Assembly (NCBI GenBank): GCA_017656335.1
Contig: JACDOA010000012.1
Coordinates: 1 to 34,731 of the forward strand
Source: Thermosipho sp. (in: thermotogales)
GTDB lineage: Bacteria; Thermotogota; Thermotogae; Thermotogales; Fervidobacteriaceae
DNA: 34,731 nucleotides
Reading direction: 5' to 3'
Part shown: positions 9,754 through 17,270 of the stretch, piece after piece
How the letters are laid out: each line of letters starts with the position of its first letter
Numbering within the stretch: the stretch's first letter is position 1
Notes under the pieces: generated by a model
What the model was told of the DNA's origin: nothing
Databases searched by the model: none
The model's input: the letters and a program-made list of their open reading frames with translations, nothing else
Program-made: the position numbers and the translations under genes

Positions 9754-10484
9754 AACTTACCTCCAATATATTTTTCAGAAATTTCATAAAGTTTCGCTGA
9801 AAGATAAAAAGGGTTGGAAGAATTTGTTTGAAGTCTTAACTTGTGTTTTGCATCATTAAACCTTTTTTCCATTATTTTAAATGTTCTAGCATAAGTCGAA
9901 TAAATCATAAAATCAACAGCATTTTTTAAATCAAAGTTGAATATTTTATTAATTAAAAGTACAAAATCACCTTCAGGGACACCATAAACCCAAGAACCAG
10001 AAACATAATCATTATAAGGTTCAAATTCCAAGGGAAAAGAAAGAGTCTTAATCATTGCTTCTTGAAGAGTATCATGTTCTAAAATTTCATCATTAAAGGT
10101 TTTAAGATTAAAGGCGTGTATTTTCAACTTTTTCGGAATTTTTTCATCCTCAAAATGACGATTGACATATTTTATCAAAGCTCTTTGACTTTTAAATCCT
10201 TTAAGTGTTCTTGAAGCTTTGTAAAGAGTTCTAATTTGTTCAACTATACTTGTAAAATTAAATCCAAATGCGAAATGAAAATTTTTCAATGTTTCATCAT
10301 ATATTGAACGTAAATACATATAACTTTGATTTGAGGAATTAGTTTTTAGATAAAAATATGCAGGAATACATGAAAAACCAACACAGTGTATTTCGTCAAA
10401 TTCAACTTCATATTTTTCACATGCTTTAAAAAATGCTGGTAATGAGAAATAAAGGATTGAATTACCTCCAGTAGCGAGGATCAA
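9750..10484 (-). CDS. Degenerate patatin-like protein (probable pseudo-enzyme)
   Basis: About 244 residues, alignable by eye over most of its length with the active patatin encoded just upstream. ILATGGNSI matches the oxyanion-loop strand ALAAGGVKG but has lost the final glycine. VGFSC at 35-39 keeps a serine (S38) at the nucleophile position, but the last Gly of GxSxG is Ile. VSGSWVYGVP aligns with TDGGVLSPVP, so the catalytic Asp is Ser (about residue 162). A Ser-Asp dyad hydrolase is therefore unlikely; a partner or regulatory role for the neighbour is inference. I chose the TTG at 10484 because AGGAG lies 8 nt before it; an in-frame ATG at 10502 has no ribosome site. It overlaps the upstream gene by 23 nt. 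Confidence 0.75.
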   Translation of the reverse strand: MILATGGNSILYFSLPAFFKACEKYEVEFDEIHCVGFSCIPAYFYLKTNSSNQSYMYLRSIYDETLKNFHFAFGFNFTSIVEQIRTLYKASRTLKGFKSQRALIKYVNRHFEDEKIPKKLKIHAFNLKTFNDEILEHDTLQEAMIKTLSFPLEFEPYNDYVSGSWVYGVPEGDFVLLINKIFNFDLKNAVDFMIYSTYARTFKIMEKRFNDAKHKLRLQTNSSNPFYLSAKLYEISEKYIGGKL

Positions 10485-11259
10485 ATTCTTCTCTCCTTTC
10501 ATTTATATAGGAAAGAGCAGATTGATATATTTCATTATAATTTTGGAATTCATGCCATTCATAAGGAATCCTATAATATATTACCATATTTGCTTTATCT
10601 AAATCAATATATTCAATCTCAACATCTTTCCATGCATCAATGTAGAACATTAATTCCATTTGATCTTTCGGATAATCTAATGGTTTACGAGAAAAAGTAC
10701 TTGCAATTACAAATTCGGCACCCAGCTGAATAGCTTCATTTACTGGTACTGGTGATAAAACACCACCATCAGTATTTAAAGTTCCAGCGATCCATAAAGG
10801 TGAAAAAACACCTGGAACTGATGCACTTGCCATTACCGCGTCTACTAAAAAACCTTCAGTAATCAACAAAGAAGTTCTAGCACTATTATCAAAAGTCACA
10901 ATTCCAATTTGATATTTACAATCGCTAAATTTTTTCTTTCCAAAAAGATATCTAAAAAAGGGATAATAATCTTCAATTGGAACTAATGAACGTTGCAAAA
11001 TTCCCCATGAACCAGCTGATTTGTTCAATTTTTTTGTATATTTATTAAATGAAGGAAGGAATTTTTCTACAGCGTTTGAAAATTTGTCATATACTTTTTT
11101 ACTATTGCCATATAAACCATATAATCCAGCTATAATTGCTCCTGCAGATGATCCAGTTATAATATCCGGCTTTATATTATATTCCTCAAGTAACTTAAGC
11201 GTTGCAATATGAGCAAACCCTTTAACTCCACCAGCTGCAAGGGCAAGACCAATTTTCAT
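10462..11259 (-). CDS. Patatin-like phospholipase (RssA/YchK type)
   Basis: A 265-residue bacterial patatin-family serine lipase. The oxyanion loop is AAGGVKG (8-14), the nucleophile elbow is GSSAG with S38, and the catalytic Asp lies in TDGG (D164). All three elements of the Ser-Asp dyad fold are intact and the size fits the short YchK/RssA group. No signal peptide or membrane segment is visible, so it is probably cytosolic or peripheral on the membrane; the natural lipid is unknown. AGGAG lies 8 nt before the ATG, which directly abuts the nfo stop. It is followed by a diverged paralog lacking the catalytic Asp. Confidence 0.92.
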   Translation of the reverse strand: MKIGLALAAGGVKGFAHIATLKLLEEYNIKPDIITGSSAGAIIAGLYGLYGNSKKVYDKFSNAVEKFLPSFNKYTKKLNKSAGSWGILQRSLVPIEDYYPFFRYLFGKKKFSDCKYQIGIVTFDNSARTSLLITEGFLVDAVMASASVPGVFSPLWIAGTLNTDGGVLSPVPVNEAIQLGAEFVIASTFSRKPLDYPKDQMELMFYIDAWKDVEIEYIDLDKANMVIYYRIPYEWHEFQNYNEIYQSALSYINERREEFDPRYWR

Positions 11260-12102
11260 TTAGATCACTCCTATTATTTCTTTAACTTTAGAAATGTCTT
11301 GCTTATGTATTTCATTATCTCCAGGTGTTTCAAGAATCCAAGGTTTTGTCAAAATAATCTCATGAGTTAAAAATTTTCTTAAACCTTCTTCACCTATTAC
11401 TCCTTTTCCGATGTTTTCATGTCTGTCTTTGTTAGAACCAAGTTCATTTTTAGAATCATTAAGATGAATAAATTTTAACTTTTCTAAGCCAATTAGCTTA
11501 TCTATTTTATCTAAAAATTCATCCAATTTATTAACAATATCATATCCGGCATCCCAAGCATGACATGTATCAATTGTTATACCTAATCTTTCTGGTTGTT
11601 TAACTTTGTCTATAATAAATTTTAAATGTTCAATTTTATACCCAATATTTCCACCTTTTTGTGCAACATTTTCAAGAAGAATAAAAGTATTTTTTTCGGA
11701 TTCAAGTGCAATATTAAGTGCTTTTACTATTTTTTTTATTCCTTTGTCTTCACCAGCCCCTAAATGGCTCCCAGGATGAATATTTAAATATTTTATTCCT
11801 AAAATACTACAAATTTCCATTTCTTTAATCAATAAATCTAAAGATTTTTTCCAATTATCTTCTTTAGGGCTTGCAATATTAATTAGATATCCGCTGTGAC
11901 TTAGCATTGAATCAGTTTCTATATTATATTTTTTTATTCTATTCCTAAATTCTAATACATCATCTTCTTTGGGGAATCCTGCCTTCCATTGTCTAGGATT
12001 ATGGGGGAAAATTTGAAAAGCATTTCCTCCTATTTCAATTGTTTCCTTTGGAACCCTTTTAAATCCTCCACCTATGGGCATGTGAGCTCCGATTCTTATC
12101 AT
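11260..12102 (-). CDS. nfo: Endonuclease IV (AP endonuclease)
   Basis: A 280-residue TIM-barrel AP endonuclease of base-excision repair that uses a three-metal centre. Visible metal ligands in order are H69 (LSHSGY), H109 (LNIHPGSH), E144 (LLENVA), D178 and H181 (IDTCHAWDAGYD), then FIHLNDSK and DRHENIG near the C-terminus. The family N-terminus MIRIGAHMPIGGG fits the ATG at 12102, which has GGTGG upstream; an in-frame TTG five codons earlier lies inside that ribosome site and is rejected. It sits 27 nt after nadE and directly abuts the patatin gene. Confidence 0.97.
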   Translation of the reverse strand: MIRIGAHMPIGGGFKRVPKETIEIGGNAFQIFPHNPRQWKAGFPKEDDVLEFRNRIKKYNIETDSMLSHSGYLINIASPKEDNWKKSLDLLIKEMEICSILGIKYLNIHPGSHLGAGEDKGIKKIVKALNIALESEKNTFILLENVAQKGGNIGYKIEHLKFIIDKVKQPERLGITIDTCHAWDAGYDIVNKLDEFLDKIDKLIGLEKLKFIHLNDSKNELGSNKDRHENIGKGVIGEEGLRKFLTHEIILTKPWILETPGDNEIHKQDISKVKEIIGVI

Positions 12103-12129
12103 TAATACCACCACCAAATTTTATATTAA

Positions 12130-13857
12130 TTACCATTCTTTGTATTTATTTGTAGTAGGCATTCTTCTATCTTTTCCAAAGGATCTTTCTGTAATTTTTA
12201 TTCCCGGTGCACCTTGTTTTCTTTTGTATTCGCTTTTATCCACTAATCTTGCAACAAATTTTACTGTTTCAAGCTCATAACCTTCTTCAGATATTTCATT
12301 TACTGATTTCTCTTTTTCAATATATTGTTTTAAAATTTCATCTAATATTTCGTATTTTGGAAGAAAATCTTCATCTTTTTGATTAGGTTTAAGTTCTGCA
12401 CTAGGAGCTTTTACAAAAACATTTTCAGGAATAATTTCTTTGCCTTTGCTTTTATTATACCACCTTGCTATTTTATATACTTCTGTTTTATAAACATCTT
12501 TAATTGGAGATAGTCCACCTACCATATCTCCATACAAAGTAGCGTACCCAGTTGCCACTTCACTTTTATTACCAGTTGCCAAAACTAAATATCCAAACTT
12601 ATTTGAAAGTGCCATTAAAATATTTCCTCTAATCCTTGCCTGTAAATTTTCTTCAGTAGTATCTTCTTTTAAGCCTTTAAAAATCTCAGAAAAGGCATTT
12701 TGATATGAATAAAAAATATTATTTATAGGAATTATATAATATTTTATTTTTAAATTTTCAGCCAATTTTACAGCGTCTTCAATGCTTGATTTAGAACTGT
12801 ACATAGAAGGCATCAAAACTCCAATGACATTTTCGGAACCTAACGCTTCAACAGCAATTGCAGCAACTAAAGAAGAGTCCATTCCACCACTTAATCCAAT
12901 TATAACTTTTGAAAAATTATTTTTAATTGTGTAATCCTTTAATCCCAGTGCTAAAGCTTTAAAAATCTCTTCTTCTTTTTCAAGATTATATTCTTGGTTT
13001 TTTCTTTCAATTTTTTCCTTTTTTTCAATTTCTGATTTTATGGAGATTTCAACAATTTTTTGATTTTCAATAACTTCAATGTACCTTCTTCTAGGATCAT
13101 GCAAATTTGTTCTCAAATTTTCTTCGATAGGTATATCTACAACTGAGATTTCCTCTTCAAAAGGTTTTCCTTCAAAAATGATTTTTCCTTCAGAATTAGT
13201 AACAATGCTACCACCATCAAAAATAACTTCATCTTGCCCTCCTACTAAATTGCAATAAACAATTGGACAATGGTAATCATATGATTTTTTAGATAAATAA
13301 TTTTTTCTCAATTCTCTTTTACCAACAAAATAAGGTGAAGCAGAAAGATTTAATATTAGTTGTGCGCCATTTGTTACTTGATAATGCAACGGTCCCAATG
13401 GGCTCCAGATATCTTCACATATATTAATCCCAATTTTAATATTGTTATAATTGATCAAAATTATCTTTTTGCCAGGTTTAAAATAACGTCTTTCATCAAA
13501 GACACTATAATTTGGCAAAAGGTGTTTGTGATATTTTCCAAGTATTTTTCCATTATGGATAATAGAAGCGGAATTAAAGGCATCGTCTTCTACGTCTATA
13601 AAACCAACCAAAATAACAACATTTTTTCCTTTAGAATAATCTACTATATAATTTAAATATTCAACGTTTTTTTTCAAAAATGATGTACGTAGAACTAGAT
13701 CTTCGGGTGGATAACCTGTTAAAAATAATTCTGGAAATATAACAAAGTCAGAATTGTTTTTTTCAGCAAGGTCAAGAGTTTTTAATATTTTTTCAACGTT
13801 TTTTTCAAAGTCGCCAAGAATGGAGTTTAATTGCCCTAAAGTAACGCGAATAAACAT
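12130..13857 (-). CDS. nadE: Glutamine-dependent NAD+ synthetase
   Basis: A 575-residue two-domain enzyme for the last step of NAD synthesis (deamido-NAD to NAD, ATP and glutamine used). The N-terminal nitrilase-type glutaminase (1-265) has the catalytic triad E43 (FPELFLTGYP), K111 (YHKHLLP) and C147 (NICEDIW). A charged linker (275-297) leads to the synthetase domain, with the PP-loop SGGMDS at 323-328 and a downstream GLSPIKDVYKTEVY. The ATG has AGGAGG 8 nt before it and a leader of only ~16 nt from a predicted extended -10 promoter. That promoter is half of a 29-bp palindrome shared with the divergent winged-helix gene, so regulation by that protein is likely. It is the first gene of the long minus-strand block. 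Confidence 0.97.
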   Translation of the reverse strand: MFIRVTLGQLNSILGDFEKNVEKILKTLDLAEKNNSDFVIFPELFLTGYPPEDLVLRTSFLKKNVEYLNYIVDYSKGKNVVILVGFIDVEDDAFNSASIIHNGKILGKYHKHLLPNYSVFDERRYFKPGKKIILINYNNIKIGINICEDIWSPLGPLHYQVTNGAQLILNLSASPYFVGKRELRKNYLSKKSYDYHCPIVYCNLVGGQDEVIFDGGSIVTNSEGKIIFEGKPFEEEISVVDIPIEENLRTNLHDPRRRYIEVIENQKIVEISIKSEIEKKEKIERKNQEYNLEKEEEIFKALALGLKDYTIKNNFSKVIIGLSGGMDSSLVAAIAVEALGSENVIGVLMPSMYSSKSSIEDAVKLAENLKIKYYIIPINNIFYSYQNAFSEIFKGLKEDTTEENLQARIRGNILMALSNKFGYLVLATGNKSEVATGYATLYGDMVGGLSPIKDVYKTEVYKIARWYNKSKGKEIIPENVFVKAPSAELKPNQKDEDFLPKYEILDEILKQYIEKEKSVNEISEEGYELETVKFVARLVDKSEYKRKQGAPGIKITERSFGKDRRMPTTNKYKEW

Positions 13858-13877
13858 AAATTTCGCCTCCTTTAATG

Positions 13878-13906
13878 AGATTATAACATAATTTATGTTA
13901 TAATCT
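13878..13906. promoter_or_regulatory. 29-bp palindrome: overlapping divergent promoters and candidate operator
   Basis: A perfect 14-bp inverted repeat around a single T: left arm AGATTATAACATAA, right arm TTATGTTATAATCT. Each arm encodes an outward-facing extended -10, TGT-TATAAT (plus strand 13896-13904, minus strand mirrored at 13888-13880). The upstream promoter DNA of each overlaps the -10 of the other, so the two polymerases should exclude each other. No good -35 is visible for either, as expected of extended -10 promoters. The symmetry also fits a dimeric winged-helix repressor bound to both promoters. Confidence 0.75.
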
Positions 13907-13926
13907 TTATCGAAAGGAGTGAAACG

Positions 13927-14553
13927 GTGATAAAAATTGATAATTTGAAATTTTTTGAACCATCACCTTATTTCAGAAAAATGTTAATTTTAGAAATGAT
14001 ATTTGAGAATGAAAATATAACACAGAAACAATTATCTCTAAAAGTAGGAATAGTTCCTTCTTTGATTAATAAATATTTATCGGAATTGAAAAGCAAAGGA
14101 ATGGTTTCTATTTCAAAAGTTGGTAAAAGAGCGAAATATAATCTCACCCCCGAAGGTATTTCAGAATTAAATTTGATGAGATTGGAATTTTTTAATGACA
14201 TAGTATCTTTATCTAATAAGATAGATTCACATTTAGAAAATATACTTTTAAAATTAAAAGGAAAAAAACATATTGCTATTTACGGTGCAGGTTTAGTAGG
14301 AAAAACATTATGTCAGTTATTAGTTAATAAAGGGTTTGATATATCAGTTTTTATTGATGACGATATTTCGAAAGTTAATTCTCGAATTGAAGGAATTCCT
14401 GTTGTAAGTTTGGATACACCGGTTAATTATGATGCACTGGTTGTAGCTTCATTTAAAAATGCTTTAAAAATGGCAAAAAAGGCTTTAGAATCTGGATTTA
14501 GGGACATTTATGTTTTTAAAACGGAGGATTTTAGATTGATATGGTATGGATAA
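13927..14553 (+). CDS. Winged-helix regulator with C-terminal Rossmann-like domain
   Basis: 208 residues, family not recognised by name. Residues 15-85 form a winged helix (ITQKQLSLKVGIVPSLINKY as the helix-turn-helix, then GKRAKYNLTPEG as the wing). After a helical linker, 115-205 is a Rossmann-like domain: IAIYGAGLVGKTL (117-129) with the GxGxxG loop, then VFIDDD (141-146) with an acid at the end of strand 2. Rex-type redox regulators have a similar overall plan, but this is not a recognisable Rex. It could sense a dinucleotide or another small ligand. The start is GTG with AAGGAG upstream. It is divergent from nadE across a 29-bp palindrome, and control of nadE and of itself is inferred. 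Confidence 0.8.
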   Translation: MIKIDNLKFFEPSPYFRKMLILEMIFENENITQKQLSLKVGIVPSLINKYLSELKSKGMVSISKVGKRAKYNLTPEGISELNLMRLEFFNDIVSLSNKIDSHLENILLKLKGKKHIAIYGAGLVGKTLCQLLVNKGFDISVFIDDDISKVNSRIEGIPVVSLDTPVNYDALVVASFKNALKMAKKALESGFRDIYVFKTEDFRLIWYG

Positions 14554-15170
14554 AGGTTATTAAATACAGTTCGATCGTCCTTTTATTTTTTCTTTTACTT
14601 TTCACATTATTTGAGAATTCTAATTATTCAATAGATTTTTCAATGTTGGGTAATGTTGATAATTATGTTACTGAAATATATTTAAAGAATAGAGTTTATG
14701 ATACAATATTCGAAGTTCTGATATTTTCATTAGCTGCTTTGGGCGTATTAATATTCAATTTTTCGATTGAACTTAAAAGTATAATTCTTCATGAAAATCA
14801 CGTTAGAATTTTATTGAGATTTTTAAGTTATTTTGTAATGTTAAGTTCATTTTACCTTGCATTTTCAGGGCATGTTTCTCCAGGCGGGGGATTTTCTGCT
14901 GGGGTAGCTGGTGGAACTGCCCTTCTTTTGTATGCTTTAAGTACTACTGTGAGCGAGTTTGAATATCTTTTTCGCCAATTAAGAGTGAAATTGTTAGAAA
15001 AACTTCTCTTATTGTTTATTTACATTTTTTCTATTTTTGTTTTGTTGGGTTATTTAAAAACCCTTGGTACAAATAATATAGTGGTTTTAAATGTTTTAAT
15101 ATTTTTTAAGGTTATGTTTGGTACTTGGATAATTTTATACAGTTTTATAAAGCACAGGGGTATTATCTAA
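14541..15170 (+). CDS. MbhE-MbhF/MnhB-like membrane protein
   Basis: 209 residues with about six hydrophobic segments. The central-to-C-terminal part has GHVSPGGGFSAGVAGG (about 113-128), the hallmark of MnhB/MrpB and MbhF subunits of Na+/H+ antiporters and energy-converting hydrogenases. The N-terminal third, with YDTIFEVLIFSLAALGVLIF, resembles MbhE or the C-terminal segment of MrpA. The gene thus looks like an E-F fusion standing alone: no other Mrp, Mbh or Mbx subunit is encoded around it. It overlaps the preceding regulator gene by 13 nt and has GGAGG 14 nt before its ATG, a long spacing. lgt follows 13 nt later. Function outside a complex is unknown. Confidence 0.75.
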   Translation: MVWIKVIKYSSIVLLFFLLLFTLFENSNYSIDFSMLGNVDNYVTEIYLKNRVYDTIFEVLIFSLAALGVLIFNFSIELKSIILHENHVRILLRFLSYFVMLSSFYLAFSGHVSPGGGFSAGVAGGTALLLYALSTTVSEFEYLFRQLRVKLLEKLLLLFIYIFSIFVLLGYLKTLGTNNIVVLNVLIFFKVMFGTWIILYSFIKHRGII

Positions 15171-15183
15171 AGGAGAGATGTAA

Positions 15184-16059
15184 ATGAAAAAGAAATTACT
15201 TTGGTTTTTGTTGATAGTTCTTGTAGTAATTTTTGTGGGGATTTTTTTATCAAAAGTCTTTAATGGCCAGATAATTGTTAAAAGATACATCTTTAAAAAA
15301 GGTCCTTTTGAAATGAGATGGTATAGCACTTTAATTGTTAGTGGCATTGTTTTAGGATATATCCTTGTGAGAAGACGTTTGAAAATTTACAAAATCAATC
15401 CTGAGCATCTTGATGAAGCACTATTTTGGGGTATCATTTCTGGAATACTAGGTGCAAGAATATATTATGTTATTTTTATGTGGAAGGATTTTTATTCGAA
15501 ATATCCATCCGAAATATTTAAGATTTGGCATGGAGGATTGGCTATTCATGGAGCAATTATTGGAGCAATTATTTCAACATATTTATATACAAGACTAAGA
15601 AAAGATTGTTCTTTTAGCTTTTTACAAGGTTTGGATCTATTCTCAAGTGTTTTACCTCTAGGACAAGCTTTGGGAAGATGGGGAAACTTTTTTAATTATG
15701 AAGCATATGGTAGACCTACAAATTTGCCGTGGGGTATGTATGTTCCACCTTCAAATAGAATGCCTGGTTATGAAAGCTTTTCAAAGTTTCATCCTACTTT
15801 TTTGTACGAAAGTATTATTGATTTTTTAATTTTTTTAATTCTTTATAATTATGATTTGAAAAAGAAAAATCACGGAGAAACCACAGCTCTTTACTTTATT
15901 TTATATTCGATAAATAGATTTTGGATTGAATTTTTAAGAACTGATAGTTTATATTTAGGAAAAATTCGCGTTGCCCAACTAGTAAGTATCATTTTATTCA
16001 TTTTTGGGATAATAATGTTTTTGTATATTAGATTTCGAAAAAATAAAGAGGAGGTGTAA
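15184..16059 (+). CDS. lgt: Prolipoprotein diacylglyceryl transferase
   Basis: A 291-residue inner-membrane enzyme that moves diacylglycerol from phosphatidylglycerol to the lipobox cysteine of prolipoproteins. It has seven or so membrane helices. The signatures are HGGLAIHGA (116-124), GRWGNFFNYEAYG (164-176), HPTFLYES, and a late RFWIEFLRTDS. The N-terminus has an extra hydrophobic segment with a lysine-rich start before the family core at about residue 45, so the protein is slightly long at that end. GGAGAG precedes the ATG. It sits in a tight plus-strand operon before apgM. Confidence 0.96.
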   Translation: MKKKLLWFLLIVLVVIFVGIFLSKVFNGQIIVKRYIFKKGPFEMRWYSTLIVSGIVLGYILVRRRLKIYKINPEHLDEALFWGIISGILGARIYYVIFMWKDFYSKYPSEIFKIWHGGLAIHGAIIGAIISTYLYTRLRKDCSFSFLQGLDLFSSVLPLGQALGRWGNFFNYEAYGRPTNLPWGMYVPPSNRMPGYESFSKFHPTFLYESIIDFLIFLILYNYDLKKKNHGETTALYFILYSINRFWIEFLRTDSLYLGKIRVAQLVSIILFIFGIIMFLYIRFRKNKEEV

Positions 16060-16061
16060 AA

Positions 16062-17270
16062 ATGTTTGATAGACAAGAATTTTTAAAAGATTTAATATCA
16101 CCAAATAATTCTAAAATAGTAATGTTAGTTATGGATGGAATTGGTGATATTCCAAACGAGGATGGTTTAACTCCTTTGCAAAAGGCAAATACTCCTAATT
16201 TAGATGCTTTGGTGAAAGAAAGTGATTTAGGACAAACAATACCAGTTTTACCTGGAGTTACTCCTGGTAGTGGTCCAGGTCATTTAGGAATTTTTGGCTA
16301 TGATCCAATAAAATATCAAATTGGAAGAGGTATTTTAGAAGCTTTAGGAATTGATGTGGAAGTTGGTGAAAAAGATGTTGTTGCAAGAGGAAATTTTGCT
16401 ACAATTAAAGGGGATATCATTGTAGACAGGCGTGCTGGTAGACCATCTTCAGAAGAAAGTGCCCAAATTGTTTCATTGTTAAATGATAAGATTAAACAAA
16501 TAGAGGATGTGAAAATAACATTTTATCCAGGAAAAGAACACCGTTTTGTTTTGAAATTAACAGGAGATAACCTTGGAGACAAGCTGGAAGATGCAGATCC
16601 TCAAAAAGAAGGAAAACCAATAAAATATACACAAGCATTGGATGAAAGTTCTGAAAAGACAGCAAGAATAGTTAACAAATTATTAGATGAAATAAAAAAT
16701 GTTTTAAAAGATGAGTCAAAAATGAATTTTGCACTTTTTAGAGGATTTTCTAAATATCCAGACATTCCTAATTTTGAAAATGTTTTTAAACTTAAAGCCG
16801 CAGCAATAGCTGTTTATCCTATGTATAGAGGATTAGCAAAGCTAGTAGGGATGAATGTTGTAAAAACAGGGCAAACAGTTGAAGATGAATTTAAGACATT
16901 AAAAGAAAAATGGAATGATTTTGATTTCTTTTATGTTCATGTGAAAAAAACCGATTCCTATGGTGAAGATGGTAATTTTGATAATAAAGTTAAGGTTATT
17001 GAAGAGGTTGATAAAGCTCTTCCATTACTCTTGGAATTAAATCCCGATGTTTTAATTGTAACTGGAGATCATTCAACGCCATGTCTAATGAAAGGCCATT
17101 CTTTCCATCCTGTTCCATTAATGATTAAAGCTAAATTTACTAGAAAAGGCTTGTCAAAAGCATATAATGAATTTGAATGCGCAAGAGGAACTCTTGGAAC
17201 TATTTACGCTATTGATGTTATGCCATTAGCTTTGGCTTATTCAGGAAGGTTAGAAAAATACGGAGCATAA
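16062..17270 (+). CDS. apgM: Cofactor-independent phosphoglycerate mutase, archaeal type
   Basis: A 402-residue alkaline-phosphatase-fold enzyme interconverting 3- and 2-phosphoglycerate in glycolysis. The metal Asp lies in VMDGIGD (23-29), the nucleophile serine in the VTPGSGPGHLGIFGYDP segment, and the second metal cluster in VTGDHSTPC and GHSFHPVP. Length and motifs are those of the archaeal ApgM branch rather than the 510-residue GpmI. GGAGG precedes the ATG. It starts 2 nt after lgt ends and its stop codon touches the comEC start. Confidence 0.95.
   Translation: MFDRQEFLKDLISPNNSKIVMLVMDGIGDIPNEDGLTPLQKANTPNLDALVKESDLGQTIPVLPGVTPGSGPGHLGIFGYDPIKYQIGRGILEALGIDVEVGEKDVVARGNFATIKGDIIVDRRAGRPSSEESAQIVSLLNDKIKQIEDVKITFYPGKEHRFVLKLTGDNLGDKLEDADPQKEGKPIKYTQALDESSEKTARIVNKLLDEIKNVLKDESKMNFALFRGFSKYPDIPNFENVFKLKAAAIAVYPMYRGLAKLVGMNVVKTGQTVEDEFKTLKEKWNDFDFFYVHVKKTDSYGEDGNFDNKVKVIEEVDKALPLLLELNPDVLIVTGDHSTPCLMKGHSFHPVPLMIKAKFTRKGLSKAYNEFECARGTLGTIYAIDVMPLALAYSGRLEKYGA

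Noticed and set aside
10485-10502. ATG start for the degenerate patatin gene
   Set aside because: No ribosome site precedes it, while AGGAG is placed 8 nt before an in-frame TTG at 10484. The ATG would give a slightly longer first strand, so it is not fully excluded.
12103-12117. TTG start five codons upstream for endonuclease IV
   Set aside because: It lies within the GGTGG ribosome site, and the family starts at the following ATG.
13878-13906. Reading the palindrome as a Fur/PerR box or a terminator
   Set aside because: It lacks the 7-1-7 PerR pattern and sits between divergent starts, where a terminator makes no sense. Mirrored extended -10 promoters explain it better.
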